From Ferrigenium kumadai (GTDB taxonomy: Bacteria; Pseudomonadota; Gammaproteobacteria; Burkholderiales; Gallionellaceae), in the NCBI RefSeq assembly GCF_018324385.1, contig NZ_AP019536.1:1922001-1986000 (forward strand): a stretch of 64,000 nucleotides of DNA, read 5' to 3'. The notes below the pieces were generated by a model, which saw only the letters and a list, made by a program, of their open reading frames with translations, ran no database searches and was not told where the DNA came from. The position numbers and the translations under genes are program-made. The stretch's first letter is position 1. Each line of letters begins with the position of its first letter. Positions 36,001 to 45,197 of this stretch are shown here, one piece after another.

Positions 36001-37278
36001 TGGATGGATGGAAGTTGAGTCTTCAATACCGACCAATTCGTTGACGGGCTTGCCCAATGCATCTTCGTAGGAGTAGCCGAATAGCCTGGAGAACGCCGGA
36101 TTGACGTAGATGAAACGATTGTTCCTGTCTCCCACTGCGATGGCGCTCCCGGATTGTTTCAGCGCCTCGCCCAGCAGGCGTTTCTCCGCTTCGCTCGCAT
36201 ATTGCCTTTGCAGATTCAGGATGTGCTGGCGTTGTCGCTCCCGCCAGGTAAATGCCACGCCGCCGCCGGCGCCGATCAGCACCACTATCAGTGCCGTTAT
36301 CCATCCCGCCAACTTGTCGATGGGGGCGTAAATCTCAGCCTTGTCGATTTTGCTGACCATCACCCATGAAGTGCCGGTGACCTTCTGCAACACTCCGACC
36401 ACCGGCACGCCCCGGTAATCCAGTCCCTCCACCAGCCCTTCCCTACCCATCAACGCCATCGCTGCAGGCAGTTTGGGCCGGCTGAGCGGCAGGCGCATGG
36501 ACAGCGCAGCCCCCTTGTTGTGGCGCAGTTCATTCAGGAACACCACTTCGCCACCTTCGCGGCGCACCAGCAGGCTTTCGGCGCTTGGGCTTGGAGTCGG
36601 CCAATGCTGGATGAGCGGAAACAAGAAGCTGTAAGGATCGGTACGAAACAGCACCGCACCGATGCTGCGCTCTTTTCCATTCTTGTGGATATACAACGGC
36701 ATCACCATATCGATAGCGATAGCGATAGCGATATCGTGCCCGCTGCCGGGCAATCCCCGATGCATGTCGGAAAAAAGGATTTTTCCGCTGCGCAGGCTTT
36801 CCAGCAGCAGTTCCTTTTCGTTATCCTGCAGCGCGGTTGTATTCGCGGAGGTGGACAGGCGCAACTTGAGCTTGTCGTCGAACAACGAGATCGCGCTATA
36901 GCCGTTGCCCCCATAAGTCCGTTGTATCGATGCCAGACGCTCGGCCAGTTTCGCCTTGCTCGCGTCGTCCGGACTCCCCCGCAACAACCAGCGATCGGCT
37001 TCGTCCAGGAACAGAGGGTCGCCCTTGAGGACTTGGGCATCGCCCTTGCGCTCCGTCATCCAGGTGGTGATCTGCCCGATCTTCAGCTCGGCGATGCCGC
37101 TGAGTTCATTCTGCCTGTCGCTTTTTATGCTATCCCGGTAATGCTGGAAGGCGCTGATGCCAGCCATGGTGATGGCGAGCGCGAAGAGGATAAAGATCAG
37201 CAAAGGCCACCAAACGATATTCCTGTCCCGGTTTGTACGGCCGGCCTCATTGCCAGCCAATATCGCTTGAGTATTCAT
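33073..37278 (-). CDS. Multi-PAS/GAF sensor histidine kinase (NarL partner type)
   Basis: The 1401-residue membrane kinase has TM1 at 24-43, a periplasmic sensor of about 280 residues, and TM2 at 326-344. Then come PAS1 (370-482), PAS2 (490-610), GAF (625-785), PAS3 (800-920), PAS4 (932-1043) and PAS5 (1052-1170), a HisKA_3 dimerisation domain with His1207 in ARELHDEMG, and an HATPase_c domain with N-box ESLSNVAKHA and G1 VEDNGIGFE. PAS4-PAS5 is a near copy of PAS1-PAS2. The start at MNTQAIL (37278) is preferred because a further 31 in-frame residues upstream lack a membrane or conserved segment. Confidence 0.9.
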   Translation of the reverse strand: MNTQAILAGNEAGRTNRDRNIVWWPLLIFILFALAITMAGISAFQHYRDSIKSDRQNELSGIAELKIGQITTWMTERKGDAQVLKGDPLFLDEADRWLLRGSPDDASKAKLAERLASIQRTYGGNGYSAISLFDDKLKLRLSTSANTTALQDNEKELLLESLRSGKILFSDMHRGLPGSGHDIAIAIAIDMVMPLYIHKNGKERSIGAVLFRTDPYSFLFPLIQHWPTPSPSAESLLVRREGGEVVFLNELRHNKGAALSMRLPLSRPKLPAAMALMGREGLVEGLDYRGVPVVGVLQKVTGTSWVMVSKIDKAEIYAPIDKLAGWITALIVVLIGAGGGVAFTWRERQRQHILNLQRQYASEAEKRLLGEALKQSGSAIAVGDRNNRFIYVNPAFSRLFGYSYEDALGKPVNELVGIEDSTSIHPSQVVSFTNQHGMFQTETTRRTKDGRIIPVLISHSAVRDEEGCIVNYIASFTDLTRHKQAEDELAKQKEFIRLIIDSDPNLIFAKDAEGRFLFANEAMAKGLGQTTESIVGKSNRDLVDSRKLAATYEQANREVIETGQQRVAIEAAEFTDGRKRWFRTIRKPLIQDDGSVSVLTIATDITDIKEAEISLQKFNRVLLMLGAYNATLVHIEEEQLLLTEICKLIVETGGYCMAWVGYAEHDPACSVRPVARYGFDEGYVDGADISWADTERGRGPTGSAIRTGMTQFNQGFLNNPQLAPWSEAAAARGYQSSIAIPLVCERRTCGVLTIYSTETDAFNTDEVKLLEELGANLSFGIVTLRARVERAQAVERLRQSEEHFRFLTERSTDMVYLMSVPSGRHEYVSPASIQLFGYTPEEFCDSPLLIRRVIHPDWRDYFETQWERLLAGDVSSNYEYQIIHKSGDTRWMNQRNSPIRSGDGSGTLIAILGVVTDVTERKLAEGNRMQLSEALKQTQEAVALADQNNRFVYVNPAYERLFGYSEEELVGKHVNEVMGGLDATVQPSQAFATSSEQGVFRGEVIRKTKDGRIVPVLLSAASIKNEYGQITGYVANMTDLSERKRAEEALQKQKEFMWHVLDTDPNLIFVKNAEGKFILVNQAMADACGRTVQEMIWKSNAEIYPDHPQEVAGFLAADREVIQDRREVVLTESAQLPDGRQRWYLTIKRPLIEDNGVVSVLGIAMDITEQRQSQIKLAESYKELQRLSSHLENALEDERTRIARELHDEMGATLAAMKMRVAWLASRLPAQMPHLVEEAGHISELVSDGIQTVRQIVHKLRPSPLEDVGLAAAIEDYVKKFRQHTGIECMLALPGQVLTLEQGQAATLFRILQESLSNVAKHAQASRVDIILTKRGKSLLLVVEDNGIGFELGRKEKSFGLLGIRERALMAGGKARISSEPGKGSRISISIPVAPGALKAG
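36711..36734. repeat. Hexanucleotide tandem repeat inside the kinase gene
   Basis: Four copies of CGATAG (the last CGATAT) encode DIAIAIAID at residues 182-190 of the periplasmic sensor. Gain or loss of a unit would change two residues without shifting the frame. Confidence 0.7.
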
Positions 37279-37340
37279 GCTCGCTCGAAACCACTCCGTT
37301 TTTCCTGGTTGCCATGGCCGACTGCGCGGAAGTTTACAGA

Positions 37341-37369
37341 GTTTGTCCGACCAGCGGCATAGGACAAAC
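37341..37369. promoter_or_regulatory. Inverted repeat in the kinase / sigma-like divergent spacer
   Basis: GTTTGTCC (37341-37348) and GGACAAAC (37362-37369) are perfect 8-base arms separated by 13 bases, within the 220-base divergent spacer. Position and size suit a dimeric regulator such as the adjacent NarL-type protein. No T run follows on either side, so it is not a terminator. The rest of the spacer shows no other obvious element. Confidence 0.45.
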
Positions 37370-37498
37370 ACCGATGCGGAATTTCCCTACTGGCTTAGCG
37401 ATTATTAAGCGAATCACCGATATTTCAGGTGCTGCCATAGCTGCAGAATTACCTTCCCCGGAAACCGTTGCCATCGATCAAAACCACAGGAGTTCACC

Positions 37499-38110
37499 AT
37501 GACTGGAACTGCGCACTCGGAACAAGAATTCTTGCCCGGACTGGAGCCAAGCGAAAAGCCAAGCGAAAACGGTCATAAGCCTGTCTCGGCGGGAACCTAT
37601 TCGTTGCGGCGCCTCCACTATTTCAATGATGCCGAGCAGGTTTCATCATCGAACGATGAACCGCGGCAGGCTTCGGCGAACCAGTCCGAGGAGGACGATT
37701 TTGATATCGAGCAAAGAACGCTCATCCAGCACCTGCACATGGTGATCAGCATCGCCAGGCAATACACAGATCGCGGAGTGGAAGATGTTGAGCTGGTCAA
37801 GGCAGGCAACCATGGCCTCATCCAGGCGCTGGAGCACTTCAAACCAGGCAAGGATGCCGATTTCTCGAACTACGCCGCCATGTGCATCCGCCAGCATATC
37901 GAGCACCTTATCGCTGACCGGCATGAACTCCTCAAAGTGGCTCAAACCGAGCCACAGTATGCGGCTTCCCGCCACCGGACGACGCCAAGCGTTTCCGCCC
38001 AACCTCAGGGCATTTATGTCATCAGAGCATTTATCGAGAACCGGATTCATGAGCACCGGCATTCCAGCCATCCGGAACTCCCCCCTGAATTCGGCGGTTT
38101 GTACGATTAG
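37499..38110 (+). CDS. Orphan sigma-70 region 2-like protein
   Basis: The 203-residue protein starts after AGGAG. Residues 1-70 are polar and disordered-looking. Residues 71-142 resemble sigma-70 region 2: LIQHLHMVISIARQYTDRGVEDVELVKAGNHGLIQALEHF, then FSNYAAMCIRQHIEHLIADR, aligning with the RpoD/RpoH core-binding and -10 segments. The WW pair of region 2.4 is replaced by Met-Cys. No region 3 or 4 is present, since residues 143-203 are a His-rich tail ending PELPPEFGGLYD. It could bind RNA polymerase core without a -35 contact, or act as a competitor. The gene at 38128 follows after 17 bases. Confidence 0.78.
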   Translation: MTGTAHSEQEFLPGLEPSEKPSENGHKPVSAGTYSLRRLHYFNDAEQVSSSNDEPRQASANQSEEDDFDIEQRTLIQHLHMVISIARQYTDRGVEDVELVKAGNHGLIQALEHFKPGKDADFSNYAAMCIRQHIEHLIADRHELLKVAQTEPQYAASRHRTTPSVSAQPQGIYVIRAFIENRIHEHRHSSHPELPPEFGGLYD

Positions 38111-38127
38111 CGCTGCTTACCTCATGC

Positions 38128-39231
38128 ATGACGCCCCCCATGAGGTACTCCAATAAACGCGCCGAGCTTCTGAACATCACCAGGTCCCTGCTCGCCACCC
38201 TGACGAAGAACACACCTGAAACCGACCTGCTGCAGTCGGCCGTCGAAGCGCTCACGAAATTGATCCGGGTGAAATATGGCGCGATCGGTCTGCTAGACGA
38301 AAAGGGCAACCTGATCCAGTTCGTTCACACCGGAATGAGCGCAGAAGAAGTCCAACGGATCGGCCATCCGCCGGAAGGCCGCGGACTGCTCGGCGTAGTC
38401 GTTCGGGAAAATGCCGTGCTGCGGCTGGACAACATGATGAAGGACCCGAGAAGCGCAGGATTCCCTCCCAACCACCCGCAAATGAAAACGCTGCTGGCCG
38501 TGCCGATCTCGAATCTGGGACGGGTATACGGCAGGATCTACCTCTGCGACAGGCTTGATGGCACGCCATTCAGCGATGAAGACCAGGAGTTGTTGCAGAG
38601 CTTCGCCAGCGCCCTTTCGCTGATTCTGGACAATGCGCGAAAAGTGGATGAGATGGGGAAATCGCAAAATACCATTGCGGCACTCCACGATCCGCTCACC
38701 GACCTCCCGAACCTTGCCTTGCTCTATGACCGTGCCGGGCTGGTGCTGAGCCATGCGAACCGCGACAAGCATCAGGTGGCCTTCCTGTTTTGCGGCCTCG
38801 ATGGATTCAAGGCCATCAACGAATCGCTGGGGCATGAAGCCGGCGACCATGTCCTGAAGACGATGGCCGAGAGATTCCTGGGCATCATGCGCGAGGAAGA
38901 CACCGTGGCCCGTATCGGCGGCGACGAATTCCTCTTTGTATTGCCCGACGTCAGTTCGGTGATCCATATCGAACTGGTGGCGCAAAAAATCCTCGATGCC
39001 ATCGCACGAGAAATCAAAATCGGCAACCGCAAGATATCGCTCTCCGGCAGCATTGGCATCGCCGTCTATCCCAACGACGGCGACACTACGGAAAGCATGG
39101 TGAAAAACGCCGACATCGCCATGTATAAGGCCAAGGAACTGGGCCGGAACAATTACCAGTTCTTCTCGGAAGCGCTCATTGCCGATGCCACGGGACGGCT
39201 CGAGTTGTTTGGCTATAGCTATTACGGATAA
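38128..39231 (+). CDS. GAF-GGDEF protein lacking a metal-binding Asp
   Basis: The 367-residue protein has a GAF domain (about 28-172) and a GGDEF domain (about 187-355). The GGDEF signature is at 264-268 and an RxxD inhibitory site at Arg255-Asp258. The first Asp of the usual DxDxFKxIND motif is replaced by Gly223 (FCGLDGFKAINE), and the ND is NE. Diguanylate cyclase activity is therefore doubtful, while c-di-GMP or GTP binding remains possible. No EAL domain, membrane segment or signal peptide is seen. It is probably co-transcribed with the sigma-like gene. Confidence 0.88.
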   Translation: MTPPMRYSNKRAELLNITRSLLATLTKNTPETDLLQSAVEALTKLIRVKYGAIGLLDEKGNLIQFVHTGMSAEEVQRIGHPPEGRGLLGVVVRENAVLRLDNMMKDPRSAGFPPNHPQMKTLLAVPISNLGRVYGRIYLCDRLDGTPFSDEDQELLQSFASALSLILDNARKVDEMGKSQNTIAALHDPLTDLPNLALLYDRAGLVLSHANRDKHQVAFLFCGLDGFKAINESLGHEAGDHVLKTMAERFLGIMREEDTVARIGGDEFLFVLPDVSSVIHIELVAQKILDAIAREIKIGNRKISLSGSIGIAVYPNDGDTTESMVKNADIAMYKAKELGRNNYQFFSEALIADATGRLELFGYSYYG

Positions 39232-39242
39232 GAAGCACACAC

Positions 39243-39279
39243 AAAAGAAGAGGCCGGCTGTAAGCCGGCCTCTTCTTTT
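39243..39279. terminator. Bidirectional intrinsic terminator
   Basis: A perfect 17-bp stem has arms 39243-39259 and 39263-39279 around GTA. It carries an A run on the left and a T run on the right, so it serves both the GGDEF gene (plus) and ssb (minus). Confidence 0.9.
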
Positions 39280-39301
39280 GCCAAACAGCTACAGGTAGCT
39301 G

Positions 39302-39757
39302 CTAGAACGGAATATCGTCGTCGAAGTTGTCGAAGCTGCTCTTTGCGGCAGGGGCGGATCTCGCAGGCGCGGCGGAACGCGACGGTGCGGACTGGTTCTC
39401 CACCACTTCGAAGCTGCTGCCGCCGGTGGACTTGCCGCCCAGCATCTGCATCTCATTGACGATGATCTCGGTGGTGTAGCGGTCCTGGCCTTCCTTGGTC
39501 TGCCACTTGCGGGTCTGGATCTTGCCTTCGATGTAGACCTGCGAACCCTTCTTCAGGTATTCGCCCGCGACTTCAGCCAAGCGGCGATAGAACACCAGGT
39601 TGTGCCATTCCGTCTTTTCCTGCTTCTCGCCGCTCTTGTCCTTCCAGTTCTCGGAAGTCGCCAGCGTGGCGTTGGTCACCGCCTCGCCGTTGGTCATGTA
39701 ACGCGTCTCCGGGTCCTTGCCCAGACGCCCCACCAGAATCACCTTGTTCACCGACAT
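39302..39757 (-). CDS. ssb: Single-stranded DNA-binding protein
   Basis: The 151-residue protein has an N-terminal OB fold starting [22 protein letters not shown] Ser/Ala/Pro-rich linker follows, and the C-terminal tip [10 protein letters not shown] recruits repair and replication partners. Size and ends match SSB. The gene starts one base after the stop of the MFS gene, so the two are a unit. Confidence 0.96.
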   Translation of the reverse strand: MSVNKVILVGRLGKDPETRYMTNGEAVTNATLATSENWKDKSGEKQEKTEWHNLVFYRRLAEVAGEYLKKGSQVYIEGKIQTRKWQTKEGQDRYTTEIIVNEMQMLGGKSTGGSSFEVVENQSAPSRSAAPARSAPAAKSSFDNFDDDIPF

Positions 39758-39758
39758 A

Positions 39759-41135
39759 TCAAGCTCCCTTTATCAATTGTTCTACCGCGGCTTCATCGAA
39801 GCCCTGCATGTCCACCTTGAGGCAGGCCATGCCTTCGCTCGCCACCACCATCGCCTCGCGCACACCGGCGAGTTGCAACAGGTGCCGGCGCAATTCTACC
39901 GCAGCCGCCTCGTCCAGTTCGGGCAAATGATACAGCTTGGTGCGAACCGCCGCCGGAGGCCGCATGCCGGAGGCCGCGACGAGCCACAACGCCAGCAGCG
40001 CCATGCTGAACAGGAACACCGCATCGCCGCCGACGTATTGCATCAACGCCCCGCCCACCGCCGCGCCGAAGAACGCGCCGAAGAACTGCACGCTGCTGTA
40101 CACGCCCATCGCCGTACCCTTCGCGGCCAGCGGCGCGATCTTGCTGATCAGCGAGGGCAGCGTCGCTTCCAGCACGTTGAACGCGGTGAAGAACAGCAGC
40201 AGCGCGATCGCCACACCCCACAGGCTGTGCTGCGCGAACATCAGCAGCGCCTGCGCCGCCAGCGCCAATGCCACCGCCGACATGAACACCGGCTTCATCT
40301 TCGCCTTCTTCTCGGCGATGACGATGGGCGGCACCATCAGCACGAAGGCGACCAGCATCACCGGCAGATAAACCTGCCAATGCTGCGCCACTGCCAGCCC
40401 GTCGGCCTGCAGGATGAATGGCACCTGCATGAACACCGACATCAGGATGGCGTGCAGCGCGAAGATGCCGAAATCCAGCCGCAGGAGATCGGGATTGCGC
40501 AGCACCTCGCGGAAATGGCCGTGGCCAGCTTCAGTATCGCTGTGGAAACGGGTGATCGCGGGATTGGGAATCGCGAAGCGCACCACCGCGATTGCGGCCA
40601 GCGCCAGCACGCCGGTCAGCGCGAACAGCCCCGGTACGCCGATCACGCCGTGCAGCAGCGGTGACAGCACCAGCGACAGCGAGAAAGTGATGCCGATGGT
40701 CATGCCGATCGTCGCCATCGCCCGCGTGCGCACCTCCTCGCGCGTCAGGTCGGCCGTCAGCGCCATCACCGCCGCGTTCAGCGCCCCCGCGCCCTGCACC
40801 ACGCGCCCGATGATGACCCAATAGATGTTGTCCGCCGCGGCGGCAATAAAACTGCCCAGCGCGAACAACACCAGACTGATGTAGATCACCGGCTTGCGCC
40901 CGTAACGGTCGGACAGCCAGCCGGCGGGAATCTGCAGGATCGCCTGCGTCAGCCCGTAAGCGCCGAGCGCAACGCCCATCAACAGATGGCTCTCGCCGCC
41001 GGGCAGATGTTCGGCATACAAGGCGAACACCGGCAGGATGATGAACAGGCCCAGCATGCGCAGGCCGTAAATACCGGCCAGGCCAAAGCTGGCTCGGCGC
41101 TCGGCGGGGGTCATGGAAACTTGTGTAGATTGCAT
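39759..41135 (-). CDS. MFS transporter with C-terminal ferredoxin-like domain (YajR-like)
   Basis: The 458-residue protein has 12 transmembrane segments with the MFS motif [12 protein letters not shown] near residue 77. After the last segment come about 65 residues (from [19 protein letters not shown]) that look like a beta-alpha-beta ferredoxin-like domain ([32 protein letters not shown]). This resembles the YAM domain of E. coli YajR but without a metal CxxC. The start is uncertain: ATG at 41135 or 41114, neither with a clear ribosome binding site. The substrate is unknown. Confidence 0.85.
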   Translation of the reverse strand: MQSTQVSMTPAERRASFGLAGIYGLRMLGLFIILPVFALYAEHLPGGESHLLMGVALGAYGLTQAILQIPAGWLSDRYGRKPVIYISLVLFALGSFIAAAADNIYWVIIGRVVQGAGALNAAVMALTADLTREEVRTRAMATIGMTIGITFSLSLVLSPLLHGVIGVPGLFALTGVLALAAIAVVRFAIPNPAITRFHSDTEAGHGHFREVLRNPDLLRLDFGIFALHAILMSVFMQVPFILQADGLAVAQHWQVYLPVMLVAFVLMVPPIVIAEKKAKMKPVFMSAVALALAAQALLMFAQHSLWGVAIALLLFFTAFNVLEATLPSLISKIAPLAAKGTAMGVYSSVQFFGAFFGAAVGGALMQYVGGDAVFLFSMALLALWLVAASGMRPPAAVRTKLYHLPELDEAAAVELRRHLLQLAGVREAMVVASEGMACLKVDMQGFDEAAVEQLIKGA

Positions 41136-41241
41136 CGAAGATGGATTAACTTGACTAAAAAACTCGCGCATTCTAGCAGGTCGTCCAGACTGCAGTAATC
41201 AACAGGTTCAGCAGGCTGCTGTTTTTACCCAATTCACCGGA

Positions 41242-41270
41242 TTGGGAAAGCCCGAGAATTCGCGTATATT
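41242..41270 (+). promoter_or_regulatory. Sigma-70 type promoter of uvrA
   Basis: TTGGGA (41242-41247) and TATATT (41265-41270) are separated by 17 bases and end about 30 bases before the uvrA ATG. This supports the 41302 start and argues against the in-frame TTG at 41242. No standard LexA box is seen here. Confidence 0.7.
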
Positions 41271-41301
41271 GCTCGGTCGTTTATCTTATTCGCAGCCAGG
41301 C

Positions 41302-44121
41302 ATGGACCAGATCAAAATCCGCGGTGCGCGCACCCACAACCTGAAGAACGTCAACCTCGACTTGCCGCGCAACAAGCTGGTGGTCATTACAGGCCTGTCC
41401 GGTTCGGGCAAGTCGTCGCTCGCTTTCGATACCCTTTATGCCGAGGGGCAGCGGCGCTATGTGGAATCGCTTTCCGCCTATGCGCGGCAATTCCTGCAGT
41501 TGATGGAAAAGCCGGACGTGGACCTGATCGAGGGACTGTCGCCCGCCATCGCCATCGAGCAAAAGGCCACTTCTCACAACCCGCGCTCCACCGTGGGCAC
41601 GGTCACCGAGATCCACGATTACCTGCGCCTGCTGTTTGCGCGCGCGGGCGATCCGTATTGCCCGCAGCACGACCTAGTGCTGGAGGCGCAATCTGTCGGC
41701 CAGATGGTGGACCATGTGCTGTCGCTGCCGGAGGGCACGCGCATCATGATCCTGTCGCCGCTGGTGGTGGAACGCAAGGGCGAGCAGCTCGACCTGTTCG
41801 ACGAACTGCGCGCACAGGGCTTCACGCGGCTACGCGTCAACGGCACGGTGTACGAGATCGACGCGCTGCCGAAGCTGGAGAAGAACAAGAAGCACACCAT
41901 CGAGATCGTGGTGGATCGCCTCAAAGTGAACGCGGAGGCCAAGCAACGGCTGGCGGAGTCGTTCGAGACCGCGCTGCGCCACGCCGAGGGGCGTGCGCTG
42001 GCAGTGGAGATGGACTCGGGCAAGGAGCATCTGTTCTCGGCCAAGTTCGCCTGCCCGATCTGCAACTACTCGCTACCGGAACTCGAGCCACGTCTGTTCT
42101 CGTTCAACAACCCCATGGGCGCATGTCCGAAGTGCGACGGGCTGGGCAGCATCAGCTTCTTCGATCCCAAGCGCGTCGTCGCCTTCCCAACACTCAGCCT
42201 GAGCTCCGGTGCGATCAAGGGCTGGGACCGGCGCAACCAGTTCTACCACCAGATGCTCGCCAGCCTGGCCAAGCACTACAACTTCGACCTGGAGCAGTCG
42301 TTCGAGAGCCTGCCGGAAAAGATCCAGCAAGTGATCCTGTACGGCAGTGGCCGCGAGGAAATACCGTTCAACTACATGAACGAGCGCGGCAAGCCTGTGC
42401 TGCGCGAGCATAGCTTCGAGGGCATCGTCCCCAATCTGGAGCGCCGCTACAAGGAGACCGACTCCCCCACCGTGCGCGAGGAGCTGGCCAAGTATCTCAA
42501 CACCTGCACCTGCCCGGAATGCGAGGGCGCGCGCCTGCGCGTGGAAGCACGCAACGTGCGCATCGGGGATCGCAACCTGCACGAGCTCAGCGCGCTGCCG
42601 CTGAAGCAGGCACTGGCTTTCTTCCAGGGGCTGACGCTGGCCGGACACAAGCAGGCCATCGCGGAGAAGATCGTGCTGGAGATCGCCAGCCGCCTGACTT
42701 TCCTCAACAACGTGGGACTGGATTACCTGTCGCTGGAGCGCTCCGCCGAGACGCTATCCGGCGGCGAGGCGCAGCGCATCCGCTTGGCCAGCCAGATCGG
42801 CTCGGGACTGACCGGGGTGATGTATGTGCTGGACGAGCCTTCCATCGGCCTGCACCAGCGCGACAACGACCGCCTGCTGGACACGCTGAAGATGCTGCGC
42901 GACATGGGCAACAGCGTGATCGTGGTGGAGCACGACGAGGATGCGATCCGCCATGCCGATTACGTGGTGGACATGGGACCGGGCGCGGGCGAGCACGGCG
43001 GCATGGTGGTTGCGCAGGGCACACCGAAGGAAGTATGCACCAACCCGCAGTCGCTCACAGGCGATTATCTCTCGGGCAAGCGCAGCATCGCCGTACCGAA
43101 GAAATTCATCAAGCCCGACGCCGAGCGTATGCTGCGCATCATCGGCGCCTGCGGCAACAACCTGAAGGATGTCACGCTGAACCTGCCGGTGGGGTTGCTG
43201 GTGAGCATCACCGGCGTGTCCGGCTCGGGCAAGTCCACGCTGATCAATGACACGCTGTACCACGCCGTGGCGCAGCACCTGTACGGCAGCAGCGCCGAGC
43301 CCGCGCCCTATGCCGAGATCGAGGGACTGGAGTTCTTCGACAAGGTGATCAACGTCGACCAGTCGCCCATCGGGCGCACACCGCGCTCCAACCCGGCAAC
43401 CTATACCGGCCTGTTCACGCCGATCCGCGAGCTGTTCGCGGGCGTGCCGTCGGCGCGCGAGCGCGGCTACGGCCCGGGGCGTTTCTCGTTCAACGTCAAG
43501 GGCGGGCGCTGCGAATCCTGCCAGGGCGACGGCGTGATCAAGGTGGAGATGCACTTCCTGCCGGACGTGTACGTGCCGTGCGACGTGTGCCACGGGCATC
43601 GCTACAACCGCGAGACGCTGGAGATCCAGTACAAGGGCAAGAACATCCACCAGATACTGGAGATGACGGTGGAGCAGGCGTACGAGTTCTTCGAACCGGT
43701 GCCGGTGATCGCGCGCAAGCTGCAGACGCTGCTGGACGTTGGTCTGGGCTACATCACGCTGGGACAGAGCGCCACCACGCTTTCCGGCGGCGAAGCACAG
43801 CGCGTGAAGCTGTCGCTCGAACTGTCCAAGCGCGACACCGGACGCACGCTGTACATCCTCGACGAGCCGACCACCGGCCTGCACTTCCACGACATCGCCC
43901 TGCTACTCAAGGTGATTCACAAGCTGCGCGACCAGGGCAACACCGTCGTGGTGATCGAGCACAACCTCGACGTGATCAAGACGGCAGACTGGGTGATCGA
44001 TCTTGGGCCGGAAGGCGGCGATGGCGGAGGACGAATTATCGCCGAAGGGAACCCGAAGGAAGTCGCTCAGCAGCCGCAGAGCGTGACCGGGAAATACCTC
44101 AAGCCAATGTTCAAGGGGTGA
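41302..44121 (+). CDS. uvrA: Excinuclease ABC subunit UvrA
   Basis: The 939-residue protein is the DNA-damage recognising ATPase of nucleotide excision repair. It starts [19 protein letters not shown]. It has Walker A motifs GLSGSGKSS and GVSGSGKST, two LSGGEAQR signatures, and zinc-finger cysteines CPIC...CPKC and CESC...CDVC. Full length matches the family. It is divergent from the MFS-ssb pair, as in many betaproteobacteria. Confidence 0.97.
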   Translation: MDQIKIRGARTHNLKNVNLDLPRNKLVVITGLSGSGKSSLAFDTLYAEGQRRYVESLSAYARQFLQLMEKPDVDLIEGLSPAIAIEQKATSHNPRSTVGTVTEIHDYLRLLFARAGDPYCPQHDLVLEAQSVGQMVDHVLSLPEGTRIMILSPLVVERKGEQLDLFDELRAQGFTRLRVNGTVYEIDALPKLEKNKKHTIEIVVDRLKVNAEAKQRLAESFETALRHAEGRALAVEMDSGKEHLFSAKFACPICNYSLPELEPRLFSFNNPMGACPKCDGLGSISFFDPKRVVAFPTLSLSSGAIKGWDRRNQFYHQMLASLAKHYNFDLEQSFESLPEKIQQVILYGSGREEIPFNYMNERGKPVLREHSFEGIVPNLERRYKETDSPTVREELAKYLNTCTCPECEGARLRVEARNVRIGDRNLHELSALPLKQALAFFQGLTLAGHKQAIAEKIVLEIASRLTFLNNVGLDYLSLERSAETLSGGEAQRIRLASQIGSGLTGVMYVLDEPSIGLHQRDNDRLLDTLKMLRDMGNSVIVVEHDEDAIRHADYVVDMGPGAGEHGGMVVAQGTPKEVCTNPQSLTGDYLSGKRSIAVPKKFIKPDAERMLRIIGACGNNLKDVTLNLPVGLLVSITGVSGSGKSTLINDTLYHAVAQHLYGSSAEPAPYAEIEGLEFFDKVINVDQSPIGRTPRSNPATYTGLFTPIRELFAGVPSARERGYGPGRFSFNVKGGRCESCQGDGVIKVEMHFLPDVYVPCDVCHGHRYNRETLEIQYKGKNIHQILEMTVEQAYEFFEPVPVIARKLQTLLDVGLGYITLGQSATTLSGGEAQRVKLSLELSKRDTGRTLYILDEPTTGLHFHDIALLLKVIHKLRDQGNTVVVIEHNLDVIKTADWVIDLGPEGGDGGGRIIAEGNPKEVAQQPQSVTGKYLKPMFKG

Positions 44122-44151
44122 TCTTCCGCACCCGCAAGTCGCGGTGCTTGC

Positions 44152-45156
44152 CTACCAGTCGGTCGAATACTTGGCTTGGGCGACCGGCAGCCCTTTCTCG
44201 TCGAACAAGCCCTCGAACAGGATCGAACTGAGATAGCGTTCACCGGAATCAGGCAGGATGACGACGATGGTCTTGCCGGCGTTCTCCGGACGCTTGGCCA
44301 GCCGCACGGCAACGGCCGCCGCCGCACCGCAGGAGATGCCAGAAAGGATGCCCTCTTCGAGCGTCAGGCGGCGGGCGTACAGCACAGCCTCCTCGTTGCT
44401 AACCTGTTCGATCATATCTACCAGCGACAAGTCGAGGGTTTCCGGCACAAAGCCCGCGCCTATGCCCTGTATCTTGTGCGGCGACGGCTTCAGCGGCTCG
44501 CCCGCGCGCACCTGGGTCAGGACGGGGCTGGCGGAGGGTTCCACCGCCACGGAGATGATGGCCTTGCCCCTGGTCTGCTTGATATAGCGCGACACCCCAG
44601 TGATGGTGCCCCCGGTACCCACTCCCGAGACGAAGATGTCCACTTTGCCGTCGGTATCGTTCCATATCTCGGGACCGGTAGTCTGCTCGTGGATGGCTGG
44701 ATTGGCGGGGTTCTTGAACTGCTGCATCAACACGTAACGCCGCGGGTCGGAGGCGGCAATCTCTTCGGCCTTGGCCACCGCCCCGCTCATACCCTTGGCG
44801 CCTTCGGTGAGCACCAGATGGGCGCCGAATGCGAGCAGCAGCTTGCGCCGCTCGATGCTCATGGTATCCGGCATGGTCAGCGTGAGCGGGATACCGCGAG
44901 CGGCAGCGACGAAAGCGAGCGCGATGCCGGTATTGCCGCTGGTGGCTTCGACGATGTGCTTGCTGGGGCCGAGCAGACCGCGCCTTTCGGCATCGGCGAC
45001 CATCGCAGCACCGATGCGGTCTTTAACGGAGTATGCAGGATTGCGGCCTTCGATCTTGGCAAGGACCGTGGCAGGCGCGCCCTCGGTGATGCGGTTGAGG
45101 TGCACCAGGGGCGTACGGCCGATGGAAAGTGAATTGTCTGCGTGCCAGTTTGCCAT
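44152..45156 (-). CDS. cysK: Cysteine synthase A (O-acetylserine sulfhydrylase)
   Basis: The 334-residue PLP enzyme makes cysteine from O-acetylserine and sulfide, the end step of the sulfate route at the start of the window. PLP Lys45 is in SVKDR, the substrate loop is TSGNTGIAL and the phosphate loop [18 protein letters not shown] is typical of CysK rather than CysM. GGGAG precedes the ATG. It lies downstream of the rplQ terminator, so it should have its own promoter in the 41-base gap. Confidence 0.93.
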   Translation of the reverse strand: MANWHADNSLSIGRTPLVHLNRITEGAPATVLAKIEGRNPAYSVKDRIGAAMVADAERRGLLGPSKHIVEATSGNTGIALAFVAAARGIPLTLTMPDTMSIERRKLLLAFGAHLVLTEGAKGMSGAVAKAEEIAASDPRRYVLMQQFKNPANPAIHEQTTGPEIWNDTDGKVDIFVSGVGTGGTITGVSRYIKQTRGKAIISVAVEPSASPVLTQVRAGEPLKPSPHKIQGIGAGFVPETLDLSLVDMIEQVSNEEAVLYARRLTLEEGILSGISCGAAAAVAVRLAKRPENAGKTIVVILPDSGERYLSSILFEGLFDEKGLPVAQAKYSTDW

Positions 45157-45197
45157 GCCGAACTCCCGGTTAGGTCATGAACAAAGTGTACCAAACA

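Noticed and set aside
41195..41235. Possible LexA box or terminator before uvrA
   Set aside because: CTGTTTTTACCCAATT lacks the ACAG half needed for a LexA-type site, and the CAGCA/TGCTG stem is only five base pairs.
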